Shown here: positions 41,680 through 49,785 of the stretch, piece after piece | How positions within the stretch are numbered: position 1 is the stretch's first letter | How the letters are laid out: each line of letters begins with the position of its first letter | Assembly (NCBI RefSeq): GCF_002188635.1 | Contig: NZ_NINX01000035.1 | Coordinates: forward strand, 1 to 64,000 | Source of the DNA: Pigmentiphaga sp. NML030171 | GTDB lineage: Bacteria; Pseudomonadota; Gammaproteobacteria; Burkholderiales; Burkholderiaceae_B | DNA length: 64,000 nt | Direction: 5' to 3' | Translations under genes and position numbers: made by a program | Notes under the pieces: generated by a model | Database searches by the model: none | Seen by the model: the letters and a program-made list of their open reading frames with translations, nothing else | Told to the model about the DNA's origin: nothing

Positions 41680-43095
41680 TCAGGCGGTGCCGCCGCTGCG
41701 CCGGTGTCCGCTGACCTCGGCACCGGCGTCGTGCCGCAGCCGCACGAAGCTCAGCAGGCTGCTCAGGGCCAGCAGGCCCACGACGAGGAAGGTGATCCGG
41801 AAGTCCGTGACGTCGTAGGTCGCGCCGCCGGTGTCGCGTGCGGCGGCGGTAAGATGCAGCACCACGGCCCCGACCGCGATGCCCAGGCCCATGGACATCT
41901 GCTGGGTGGTACTGAACAGGGTGTTGGCGCTGCTCATCTGCGGGTGTGGGACCTCGGCGAAGGCCATGGAAGTCAGTCCGGTGAACTGCATCGAGCGGGT
42001 CAGGCCGCACACCAGCATGATCGCCACGACCACCGGCACGGGCGTATCGGGCGACAGTACGGCGCACAAGGTGATCGAGGCCCCCGCCAGCGCGCCGTTG
42101 AAGACCAGCACGTTGCGGAAGCCGAAGCGGCGCAGCGCCTGCGTCGTGCCCAGCTTCATGCCCAAATTGCCCAGCATGCTGGCCAGGTACAGCATGCCGG
42201 CCTCGAAGGCGTTCAGGCCGAAGCCCACCTGGAACAGCAGCGGCAGCAAAAAAGGCATGGCGCTGATCGCCGTGCGGGCGATCGTGCCGCCTATCATGAC
42301 GGTGCGGAACGACGGCACGGCCATGATGGTGGGGTCGATCAACGGATGGGGGTGGCGGCGCAGGTGCGCGGCCAGCGCCACGCCCAGCGCGATGCTGCCG
42401 GCGACGAGCAGGGCGCCCAGCTGCCACCGTCCGCCGTAGCCCAGGAGCTCCACCCCGACCATCAGGAAGCTGAGCGCGAGGCCGCTCAGGGCGAAGCCCG
42501 CCGTGTCCAGCGGCCGCCGTGGCTGCGGGGCGGATTCGGGGATATAGGCGCGGATCAGGAAGATGCCGGCCACGCCCAGGGGGACGTTCAGGAGGAAGAT
42601 CCACTGCCAGCTCAGGTAGGTCGCCAGGAAGCCTCCCAGCGGGGGGCCGATCACGGGCGCGATCAGTCCCGGCCAGACGATGAAGGCCATGGCGCGGACC
42701 AGGTCTTCCTTGCCGGTGTTGCGCAGCACCGCCAGCCGTCCCACGGGCACCATCATCGCGCCCGCCATGCCCTGGAATACCCGCGCGGCGGTGAATTGCG
42801 CGACGCTGGTGCTCAGCGCGCACAAGACGGAGGCCAGCGTGAAGGCGGCGACCGCCCAGGCGAAGACGCGGCGTGTGCCGAGCCTGTCCGCGACCCAGCC
42901 GCTGATGGGGATGAACACGGCCAGGGTCACCAGATAGGACGTCATGCCTATGCTGAGGTTGACCGGGTTGGTACGGAAGGTGGCGGCCATTTGCGGCAGG
43001 GCGGTCGCGATCACCGTGCCGTCCAGCGTTTCCATGAAGAAGGCGGCGGCGACGATGAGCCAGATGATGTTGGGCTTGGCGGTGGGGGCGGTCAT
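41680..43095 (-). CDS. MFS exporter, DHA2 (EmrB/QacA) type
   Basis: This is a 471-residue, 14-helix exporter. It has FFMETLDGTVIATALPQMAA (motif D1), SGWVADRLGTRRVF (motif A) and FIVWPGLIAPVIGPPLGGFL (motif C). It resembles the exporter at 35.0-36.5 kb in layout and many stretches, so the two are probably related paralogues. It is convergent with the reductase gene and divergent from another MFS gene. The substrate is unknown. Confidence 0.9.
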   Translation of the reverse strand: MTAPTAKPNIIWLIVAAAFFMETLDGTVIATALPQMAATFRTNPVNLSIGMTSYLVTLAVFIPISGWVADRLGTRRVFAWAVAAFTLASVLCALSTSVAQFTAARVFQGMAGAMMVPVGRLAVLRNTGKEDLVRAMAFIVWPGLIAPVIGPPLGGFLATYLSWQWIFLLNVPLGVAGIFLIRAYIPESAPQPRRPLDTAGFALSGLALSFLMVGVELLGYGGRWQLGALLVAGSIALGVALAAHLRRHPHPLIDPTIMAVPSFRTVMIGGTIARTAISAMPFLLPLLFQVGFGLNAFEAGMLYLASMLGNLGMKLGTTQALRRFGFRNVLVFNGALAGASITLCAVLSPDTPVPVVVAIMLVCGLTRSMQFTGLTSMAFAEVPHPQMSSANTLFSTTQQMSMGLGIAVGAVVLHLTAAARDTGGATYDVTDFRITFLVVGLLALSSLLSFVRLRHDAGAEVSGHRRSGGTA

Positions 43096-43155
43096 GGGCG
43101 GCGCGTGGGGTGAGGCCGGATCGGGCCCGGGCAGTATATGCCGTGTGCCGCGATA

Positions 43156-43187
43156 TTTGACCGGAGCCGGATGTCGAGCGGTCCAAA
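43156..43187. promoter_or_regulatory. imperfect inverted repeat between divergent MFS genes
   Basis: TTTGACCG (43156-43163) and CGGTCCAAA (43179-43187) are complementary apart from one base. The site sits in the 140-base divergent gap, in an AT-rich stretch upstream of the plus-strand gene. It could be an operator; no regulator gene is adjacent. Confidence 0.3.
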
Positions 43188-43235
43188 TAACCTAGAATCA
43201 TAAAAACATCGAAACCGGGACGTCCGCGTACGAGC

Positions 43236-44426
43236 ATGAATGCATTGACCGAGAAGGATGTGCGCCGCAATGCGCTGGTGCTCAGTTGTGCGCAGTCGCT
43301 GGGTGGGGCCAATCCCGCCATCGTCATTTCGCTGGGCGGGCTGGTGGGGCAGATGCTGGCCACCGACAAATCGCTGGCGACGCTGCCCGTCAGCCTCTAC
43401 AACCTCGGCCTCGCGCTGGGGACGATCCCGGCGGCCATGCTGATGCGCAGGCTGGGGCGCCGCGCCGCCTACATGCTGGGCGCGGTGATCGGCGGCGTGG
43501 CCGGGCTGCTGGCGGCCTACAGCATCGCCACGGGCATGTTCGCGCTGTTCTGCGTCGCCACCGCCATCGCCGGTACCTACGGATCGTGCGTGCAGAGCTA
43601 CCGCTTCGGGGCGACCGACGGGGCCGACGCGGCGTTCAAGGCGCGGGCGATTTCCTGGGTCATGGTGGGCGGACTGGTAGGCGCGGTCATCGGACCCCAG
43701 ACCGTGATCTGGACGCGCGACGCGATCGGCGCCATTCCCTTCGCCGGCAGCTTCGTCGGCCAGGCCGTGCTGGCGCTCGCGGCGCTGCCGGTGCTGATCC
43801 TGCTGCGCGGATCGGTGCGTCCCGCGGCCGAGCAGGGCGGGGGGCGGCCGCTGCGCGAGATCGCGGCCTCGGGCCGCTTCGTGGTGGCGGTGACCGCGGG
43901 CATCGTCTCGTACGGGATGATGAGCTTCGTCATGACGGCCGCGCCCATCGCGATGGTGGCGTGCGGACACACGGTGGGCGAGGCCGCGCTGGGCATCCAG
44001 TGGCACGTGCTGGCGATGTACGGGCCGAGCTTCGTCACCGGCAGGCTGATCACGCGCTTCGGCAAGGAGTGGGTGACGATGGCCGGCCTGCTCCTCATGG
44101 CGGTGTCCGGAGCGGTCGCGCTGCATGGCCTGAGCGTGGGGCATTTCTGGCTGTCGCTGGTCTTCCTGGGCGTGGGCTGGAACTTCGGTTTCATCGGCGC
44201 CACCGCCATGGTCACCGACTGCTACCGGCCCGAGGAGCGCACCAAGGTCCAGGCCCTGAACGATTTCCTCGTGTTCGGTTCCGTGGCCGTGGCGTCGTTC
44301 TCGTCGGGCCGGCTGCTCAACGCCTCGGGATGGGAAACCATCAATTGGCTGCTGTATCCGGCCGTGGCGATCGTGCTGCTTCCCCTGTTGTGGCAGGCGG
44401 GCCGCACGCGCCGCGCGGCGGCCTGA
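43236..44426 (+). CDS. MFS transporter, 12 helices
   Basis: This is a 396-residue major facilitator. Motif A is AMLMRRLGRRAAYM. Helix 5 region SYRFGATDGADAAFKARAIS is characteristic of a Burkholderiales/Rhizobiales MFS subgroup of unknown substrate. The start at ATG 43236 gives a short cytoplasmic N-terminus. It is divergent from the DHA2 exporter and convergent with the ankyrin gene 21 bases away. Confidence 0.85.
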   Translation: MNALTEKDVRRNALVLSCAQSLGGANPAIVISLGGLVGQMLATDKSLATLPVSLYNLGLALGTIPAAMLMRRLGRRAAYMLGAVIGGVAGLLAAYSIATGMFALFCVATAIAGTYGSCVQSYRFGATDGADAAFKARAISWVMVGGLVGAVIGPQTVIWTRDAIGAIPFAGSFVGQAVLALAALPVLILLRGSVRPAAEQGGGRPLREIAASGRFVVAVTAGIVSYGMMSFVMTAAPIAMVACGHTVGEAALGIQWHVLAMYGPSFVTGRLITRFGKEWVTMAGLLLMAVSGAVALHGLSVGHFWLSLVFLGVGWNFGFIGATAMVTDCYRPEERTKVQALNDFLVFGSVAVASFSSGRLLNASGWETINWLLYPAVAIVLLPLLWQAGRTRRAAA

Positions 44427-44447
44427 GGCCGGCGTTTCCTGCCGCGT

Positions 44448-44846
44448 TCAGTTCGGGAGGCCGAACAGGTCGGCCCGCCCGAACATGCGCGCCGTTTCCC
44501 TTGCCGACGGCGTGCCCAGGTCGGGATTCGCGCCGCCGTCCAGCAGCGCCCGCACCACCTCTTCTTCTCCCTTGAACACGGCCCCGGCCAGCGGGCTCTG
44601 CCCCCGGTCGTTGACGCGGTTGGGATCCGCGCCGTGCTCCAGCAGCGTCCTGACCGTGCCGGCATGGCCATGGTAGGCCGCCAGCATGATCAGGCTATCC
44701 CCTTTCTGGTTGGTCAGGTCCGCGGGCGCCCCGGCGGCGAGGTAGGCGGCCAGCGTCTCGGTTTCTCCCGCGCGGGCAAGATCGAACAGCTTGGTGGCCA
44801 GGGCCAGCACGGCATCGTTGGGCTGGTAGGAATCGCTAGGGCTCAT
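44448..44846 (-). CDS. ankyrin repeat protein
   Basis: This is a 132-residue soluble protein of about three ankyrin repeats. It has the hallmarks GDSLIMLAAYHGHAGTVRTL, LEHGADPNRVNDRGQSPLAG and LDGGANPDLG. ATG 44846 is preferred over earlier in-frame starts, which would add unrelated sequence. There is no signal peptide. Small ankyrin proteins like this serve as protein-protein adaptors, and in some proteobacteria they neighbour catalase genes; none is present here. The partner is unknown. Confidence 0.87.
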   Translation of the reverse strand: MSPSDSYQPNDAVLALATKLFDLARAGETETLAAYLAAGAPADLTNQKGDSLIMLAAYHGHAGTVRTLLEHGADPNRVNDRGQSPLAGAVFKGEEEVVRALLDGGANPDLGTPSARETARMFGRADLFGLPN

Positions 44847-45162
44847 GGTGTTTCTCTTTTGGTGATCAAAGGCTTCCACGCGGTGCGCGGGAAGAATGTC
44901 GTTACAAACCTGGCGCCATGCGGGGCGCGCGCGGCGCACCATGGCATGCATATTGCCCTTGTCCCCGGCAAGGGATGCCCATCCCGGGAAGAATGCCGCA
45001 TCGGACGTGTACATCTTACTCACAGCGGTAATTTTTATCGGCGAGGATGGACATTATCCGGCGCGGCACCCGCCCGCCGCACGAGAAACATCCCTGCGCG
45101 TGTGAAGTCCCGACCCAATCATCAGCTGCCCATGGGGAAGCGTCTTTTGCCGGAGAAACATC
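44847..45162. other. 316-base intergenic region upstream of glgA
   Basis: No gene was found here. Two overlapping, mutually exclusive hairpins can form: CCCTTG (44956-44961) with CAAGGG (44969-44974), and GGGATG (44972-44977) with CATCCC (44980-44985). The 10-mer gggaagaatg is repeated at 44889 and 44986, and gagaaacatc at 45083 and 45153, the last being directly before glgA. The promoter of the eight-gene operon must lie here or just upstream; no clear -35/-10 pair is seen. Confidence 0.5.
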
Positions 45163-46704
45163 TTGCTGCCGAGAGTCATGCTAGTAACGTCGGAGGCCCT
45201 GCCGCTCGCCAAGACGGGGGGCCTGGGCGATGCGGTAAGCGGCCTGGCACGGGCCCTGCGCGACGCGCACGTCGACGCGACCATCTTCATGCCCGCCTAT
45301 GAAAGCGCGCTGCATGCCGCCAGCGACCTGGAGAAGGTGGCCGATCTGCCCGGATTGATCGGGGGCGATGCCGAGGTCTGGGCGGGATGGGTCGCGGATA
45401 CCGAGATACCGGTGCTGCTGCTGCGCAACGACGCCCTGTACGTGCGCCCCGGCAACCCCTACCTGGATGCGGACGGGAGGGAGTTTCCCGACAATGGAAT
45501 CCGCTTTGCCGCGCTGGCCCAGGCGGCAAAGCGGATTTCGGTGGGCGAGACGCCGATCAGGGTTCCGCACGTGGTCCATGCCCACGACTGGCACGCGGCC
45601 CTGACGCCGCTGTATCTGCACGCGGCCGGCGTCAAGCGGCCCAAGACGGTGTTGACCATCCACAATCTCGCGTTCCAGGGCAACTTCCCGCTGCGCCTGG
45701 CGGAGGAGCTCGGCATCCCGCCCGCCTATCGTGGCAGCGAGGGCGTGGAATTCTGGGGCAACCTGAACTTCATGAAGGCGGGGTTGCGCTACGCCGACAA
45801 GATCACGACGGTCAGCGCGACCTACGCGCGCGAGATCCTGACCCCGGCGTTCGGCCATGGACTGGAGGGCGTACTGGGCCAGCGCGCCCATGAACTGCAC
45901 GCCATTCCCAACGGCATCGACACCGAGGTCTGGGATCCCGCTTGCGATCCCTATCTGCCCGAGCATTTTTCCGCCATGGACCTGCGCGGCAAGATCCGCA
46001 ACAAGCTGGAGATGCAGCGCGCATTCGGCCTGCCCACCGACCCCGAGGCGCCGCTGCTGGCGATGGGCAGTCGCCTGACCTCGCAGAAGATGGCGGATCT
46101 CGCGATCGAGGTGTTCCCCATGCTGCTGGCGGCGCATCCGCGTCTGCAGATCGCCGTGCTCGGCTGCGGCGAGCGCGCGCTGGAAGAGGCATTGCAGGAA
46201 CTGGCCGCGCGGCATCCGCGCAACCTGGGCGTGCACATCGGCTATGACGAACGCCGCGGGCACCTGCTGCATGCCGGCGCCGACATGCTGCTGCACGGCA
46301 GCCGCTTCGAGCCATTCGGCCTGACGCCGCTGTATTCCATGCTGTACGGGACCGTGCCCATTGCGTCGCGTGTCGGTGGCCTGGCCGACAGCATCGCCGG
46401 GCTGTCCCAGGCGCCGGATGCCGAGGTCGGATCGGCCACGGGCATTCTGTTCGACGGGGACACACCCGCCGACATGATGGCGGCGGTCGAGCGGGCGCTG
46501 GAGACCTTTGCCCAGCCGCAGCGGTGGGCGGCCCTGCAGAAGAACGGGATGACCCGCCACTTCGGCTGGGAAGCTTCCGCCGCCCAATATGTCGAGCTGT
46601 ACCGCATGCTCGCGCCGGTCGCTCCCGTGGGCGCGCCCATGGTGGCCCGCCGTCCGGAGGCGGCCAGCGCTCCGGCCGAGACCGCCGTACGGAAACGGGC
46701 CTGA
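45163..46704 (+). CDS. glgA: glycogen synthase GlgA
   Basis: This is a 513-residue GT5 glucosyltransferase that extends alpha-1,4-glucan from ADP-glucose. The N-terminal KTGGLGD (17-23) binds the nucleotide sugar, VHAHDWHAAL and IPNGIDTEVWDP are typical, and the C-terminal SRFEPFGLTPLYSMLYG holds the catalytic Glu. The TTG start 45163 (ribosome site cggag) restores the usual RVMLVTSEA start; ATG 45178 would be shorter. It heads the trehalose-glucan operon and overlaps glgE by one base. No glgC is in the window, so its ADP-glucose supply is elsewhere. Confidence 0.93.
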   Translation: MLPRVMLVTSEALPLAKTGGLGDAVSGLARALRDAHVDATIFMPAYESALHAASDLEKVADLPGLIGGDAEVWAGWVADTEIPVLLLRNDALYVRPGNPYLDADGREFPDNGIRFAALAQAAKRISVGETPIRVPHVVHAHDWHAALTPLYLHAAGVKRPKTVLTIHNLAFQGNFPLRLAEELGIPPAYRGSEGVEFWGNLNFMKAGLRYADKITTVSATYAREILTPAFGHGLEGVLGQRAHELHAIPNGIDTEVWDPACDPYLPEHFSAMDLRGKIRNKLEMQRAFGLPTDPEAPLLAMGSRLTSQKMADLAIEVFPMLLAAHPRLQIAVLGCGERALEEALQELAARHPRNLGVHIGYDERRGHLLHAGADMLLHGSRFEPFGLTPLYSMLYGTVPIASRVGGLADSIAGLSQAPDAEVGSATGILFDGDTPADMMAAVERALETFAQPQRWAALQKNGMTRHFGWEASAAQYVELYRMLAPVAPVGAPMVARRPEAASAPAETAVRKRA

Positions 46705-49700
46705 TGGCGGCGCGACGTCGACCGCCGCTGCGTATCTACCATGCCAGGGCTTCGGCCCTGGGGCCGGTGCTGGACGAGGCGGGCGCGCTGGCGGCGCCCT
46801 GGCGCGCGTGGCTCGAGACGGCCGCCGGGCTGGGATTCGGGCAGGTGCTGGCCGACGCGCGCGAGGCAGGCGACGAGGCCTCGTGCGGTGTGCTGGCGCG
46901 CGCCGCCACGCGGCGCCGGCTGGAGCTTTATCTGGATTGTCCACCGGCCGGCGGCGAAGCTGCCGTCGACTGGGCGGCGCGCGCGCCGGCGTGGGGCGAA
47001 CTGGGCGTGCGCGGCCTGCTGGTCCGGGGATGGGACGCGGCCGGCCCGTGGGCAGGCAAGCTCGCGTCGCTGCGCGGGCGCGAGGACGGACTGGACCTGC
47101 TGGCCTGGACGCCCGGCCTGTCGCGCGAGGCGGTGCGAGGGCTGCGCGGAGTGGGTTTTTCCCATGTGTTTTCGTCGCTGGCCTGGTGGGATTTCCGCAG
47201 CGCCTGGTTCATGGACGAGTGGCACGCGCTGGCGGACACCGGCTGCGCCGTGCTGGCCTTTCCGGCCGATCCTTACGGCCCCGGCGCGGCGGGCGTCGGC
47301 GTGCCGGATGCCGAGGTGCGGCAACGCGCCTCGATCCGTGCGCTGTGGGCCGCCGCCACGTGCGGCGCGGGCTGGCTGGTGCCCATGGGATACGAACGGC
47401 ACGGGCTGGATGGCGCGCCGCACGGCCAGCTGGACCTGGGCGACGAGCTTCGTGCCGCGAATCGCTGGCTGGCCCGCGTGCCGGCCGATGACGTGACACT
47501 GTCGCCGCTGGGCGGCGCGGACGCGCCTATCGCCATGTTGCTGCGCCGTGCCGTCGGGCAGCGGGGCAGGCGCAGTCATCTGCTGCTGTTCAATCCCGAC
47601 CTGCTGGCCGCATCGGCGGTGGATTGGCCCATGATCCAGGCCAGGCTGCCCGATCGCGTGCAACGGCCGGCCGATGGCGGCGTGCCCGCGACGCTGGGGC
47701 CCGGCGCCGCGCAGGCCGTCGAACTGGGATCCGCGCCCCCCGTGCTGTCAGGGCCGCCGCGCCGCCGGTCGCTGACCGCGGCCATGGGCGCGGCCCGCGT
47801 GGCGATCGAGGCGCTCGAGCCCGTCATCGAACAGGGCCGGTTCGCGGTGAAACGCACGCCCGGCGAGGCGCTCGCGGTGCGCGCGGATATCTTCATGGAC
47901 GGCCACGACAAGCTGGCCGCCGACGTGCTCTGGCGCGCCGCCGACGAGGAGGCCTGGACCCGGGTGCCCATGGTGCACCTGGGCAACGATCGCTGGGAGG
48001 CCGTGTGCCGGCCCGAGCGCGTGGGCATGGGCTACTACGCGATCGAGGCCTGGCGCGATACCTATGCGACGTTCCTGGACGAACTTCGCAAGAAGACCGA
48101 TGCGGGCGTGGACGTGAAGGTGGAAGTGGAGGAGGTCCGTGGCTGGATACTGAAGGTGCTGGGCCGCGCTACCCAGGCCGGAGCCGAGACGCGGGCCCGG
48201 GCCGAGGAAGCCGCCCGCGGCCTGGCGGAGCTGCCCACCGAGGACTGCCTGGCGTGGATACGGTCGCCGCAGGCCGCCGCCCTGGTACAGGCGCTGGAGC
48301 CCCGCGAATTCGCGTCGCGCTCGGCCGAGTTCCCGGTGCGGGTCGAACGCCGGACCGCCCGGTTCGGCAGCTGGTACGAGTGCTTCCCGCGTTCGCAAAG
48401 CGGCGATCCGCACCGGCACGGCACCTTCGCCGACGTCGCGGCACGCCTGCCCGCGATACGGGACATGGGCTTCGACGTGCTGTACTTCCCGCCCATCCAC
48501 CCCATCGGCCGCCGCAACCGCAAGGGCCGCAACAACAGCCTCGTGGCCGAGCCCGGGGATCCCGGCAGCCCCTACGCCATCGGTTCGGAAGAGGGCGGAC
48601 ACGACGCGATACACCCCGAACTGGGGACGCTGGACGATTTCCGCGCGCTGGTGGGCGAGGCTGCCCGGCACGGCCTGGAGATCGCCCTGGATTTCGCCAT
48701 CCAGTGCTCGCCCGATCACCCGTGGCTGGCCCGTCATCCCGACTGGTTCGCCTGGCGCGCCGACGGCTCGCTGCGCTATGCCGAGAATCCGCCCAAGAAA
48801 TACGAGGACATCGTCAACGTCGATTTCTACGCGCGCGCCGCGAACGGACGCGATGCCGCCTCCGGCCTGTGGCTGGCCCTGCTGGACGTGGTGCTGTTCT
48901 GGGCGGCCGAGGGGATACGGATCTTCCGGGTGGACAATCCGCACACCAAGCCGCTGCCGTTCTGGGAGTGGCTGATCGGCCAGGTGCATGCGCGCCATCC
49001 CGACGTCGTGTTCCTGTCGGAGGCCTTTACCCGGCCCAAGATGATGTACCGGCTGGCCAAGCTGGGGTTCTCGCAATCCTATACCTACTTCACGTGGCGC
49101 GAGACCCGCCGGGAACTCACCGACTACCTCGAGGAAATATCGCGGCCGCCTGTATCCGATTTTTTCCGCCCCAATTTCTTCGTCAATACTCCCGACATCA
49201 ATCCGCGCCATCTGCAGACGTCGGGCCGACCGGGTTTCCTGATCCGGGCCGCGCTGGCGACCACGTTGTCGGGTTCCTGGGGCATGTACAGCGGCTTCGA
49301 GCTGTGCGAGGGCACGCCGGTACCCGGCAAGGAGGAATATCTCGATTCCGAGAAATACGAGATCCGGGCCTGGGACTGGAACCGGCCGGGCAACATCGTG
49401 GCCGAGATCGGCGTCCTGAACCGGATACGACGCGACAACCCGGCGTTGCATATCCATACAGGCACCGGGTTTCTCAACACCGATAATGACCACGTGCTGG
49501 CCTATACCAGGGCGACGCCGGAACGCGACAACGTGGTGCTGGTGGTGGTGAACCTTGACCCGCACGGCGCGCAGGGCGCCAATGTCGAACTTCCGCTGTG
49601 GGAGTTCGGGTTGCCGGACGATGGCACGCTGCATGCCGAAGACCTGTTGCGCGGGTACCGCTTCGATTGGCATGGAAAGATGCAGCACGTGTGGCTCGAA

Positions 49701-49745
49701 CCTGGCGGCCCCTACGGGATATGGCGCATTTCCCGGCGATTCTAG
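46704..49745 (+). CDS. glgE: maltosyltransferase GlgE with long N-terminal extension
   Basis: This is a 1013-residue GH13_3 enzyme that adds maltosyl units from maltose-1-phosphate to alpha-glucan. The nucleophile is D744 in FRVDNPHTKPLPFW and the acid/base is E773 in FLSEAFTRPKMMY. The GlgE N-domain begins around residue 375 (VAIEALEPVIEQGRFAVKRT). The first about 350 residues are an extra region, itself like an eroded barrel (WLVPMGYERHGLDGAPHGQ), absent from mycobacterial GlgE of about 700 residues. ATG 46704 overlaps the glgA stop. It is 40 bases before treS, a gap holding a small GGATCC hairpin. Confidence 0.93.
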   Translation: MAARRRPPLRIYHARASALGPVLDEAGALAAPWRAWLETAAGLGFGQVLADAREAGDEASCGVLARAATRRRLELYLDCPPAGGEAAVDWAARAPAWGELGVRGLLVRGWDAAGPWAGKLASLRGREDGLDLLAWTPGLSREAVRGLRGVGFSHVFSSLAWWDFRSAWFMDEWHALADTGCAVLAFPADPYGPGAAGVGVPDAEVRQRASIRALWAAATCGAGWLVPMGYERHGLDGAPHGQLDLGDELRAANRWLARVPADDVTLSPLGGADAPIAMLLRRAVGQRGRRSHLLLFNPDLLAASAVDWPMIQARLPDRVQRPADGGVPATLGPGAAQAVELGSAPPVLSGPPRRRSLTAAMGAARVAIEALEPVIEQGRFAVKRTPGEALAVRADIFMDGHDKLAADVLWRAADEEAWTRVPMVHLGNDRWEAVCRPERVGMGYYAIEAWRDTYATFLDELRKKTDAGVDVKVEVEEVRGWILKVLGRATQAGAETRARAEEAARGLAELPTEDCLAWIRSPQAAALVQALEPREFASRSAEFPVRVERRTARFGSWYECFPRSQSGDPHRHGTFADVAARLPAIRDMGFDVLYFPPIHPIGRRNRKGRNNSLVAEPGDPGSPYAIGSEEGGHDAIHPELGTLDDFRALVGEAARHGLEIALDFAIQCSPDHPWLARHPDWFAWRADGSLRYAENPPKKYEDIVNVDFYARAANGRDAASGLWLALLDVVLFWAAEGIRIFRVDNPHTKPLPFWEWLIGQVHARHPDVVFLSEAFTRPKMMYRLAKLGFSQSYTYFTWRETRRELTDYLEEISRPPVSDFFRPNFFVNTPDINPRHLQTSGRPGFLIRAALATTLSGSWGMYSGFELCEGTPVPGKEEYLDSEKYEIRAWDWNRPGNIVAEIGVLNRIRRDNPALHIHTGTGFLNTDNDHVLAYTRATPERDNVVLVVVNLDPHGAQGANVELPLWEFGLPDDGTLHAEDLLRGYRFDWHGKMQHVWLEPGGPYGIWRISRRF

Positions 49746-49785
49746 GATCCGCTCCCTTCGGGGATCCATCGGCAGGCGAGGACGC

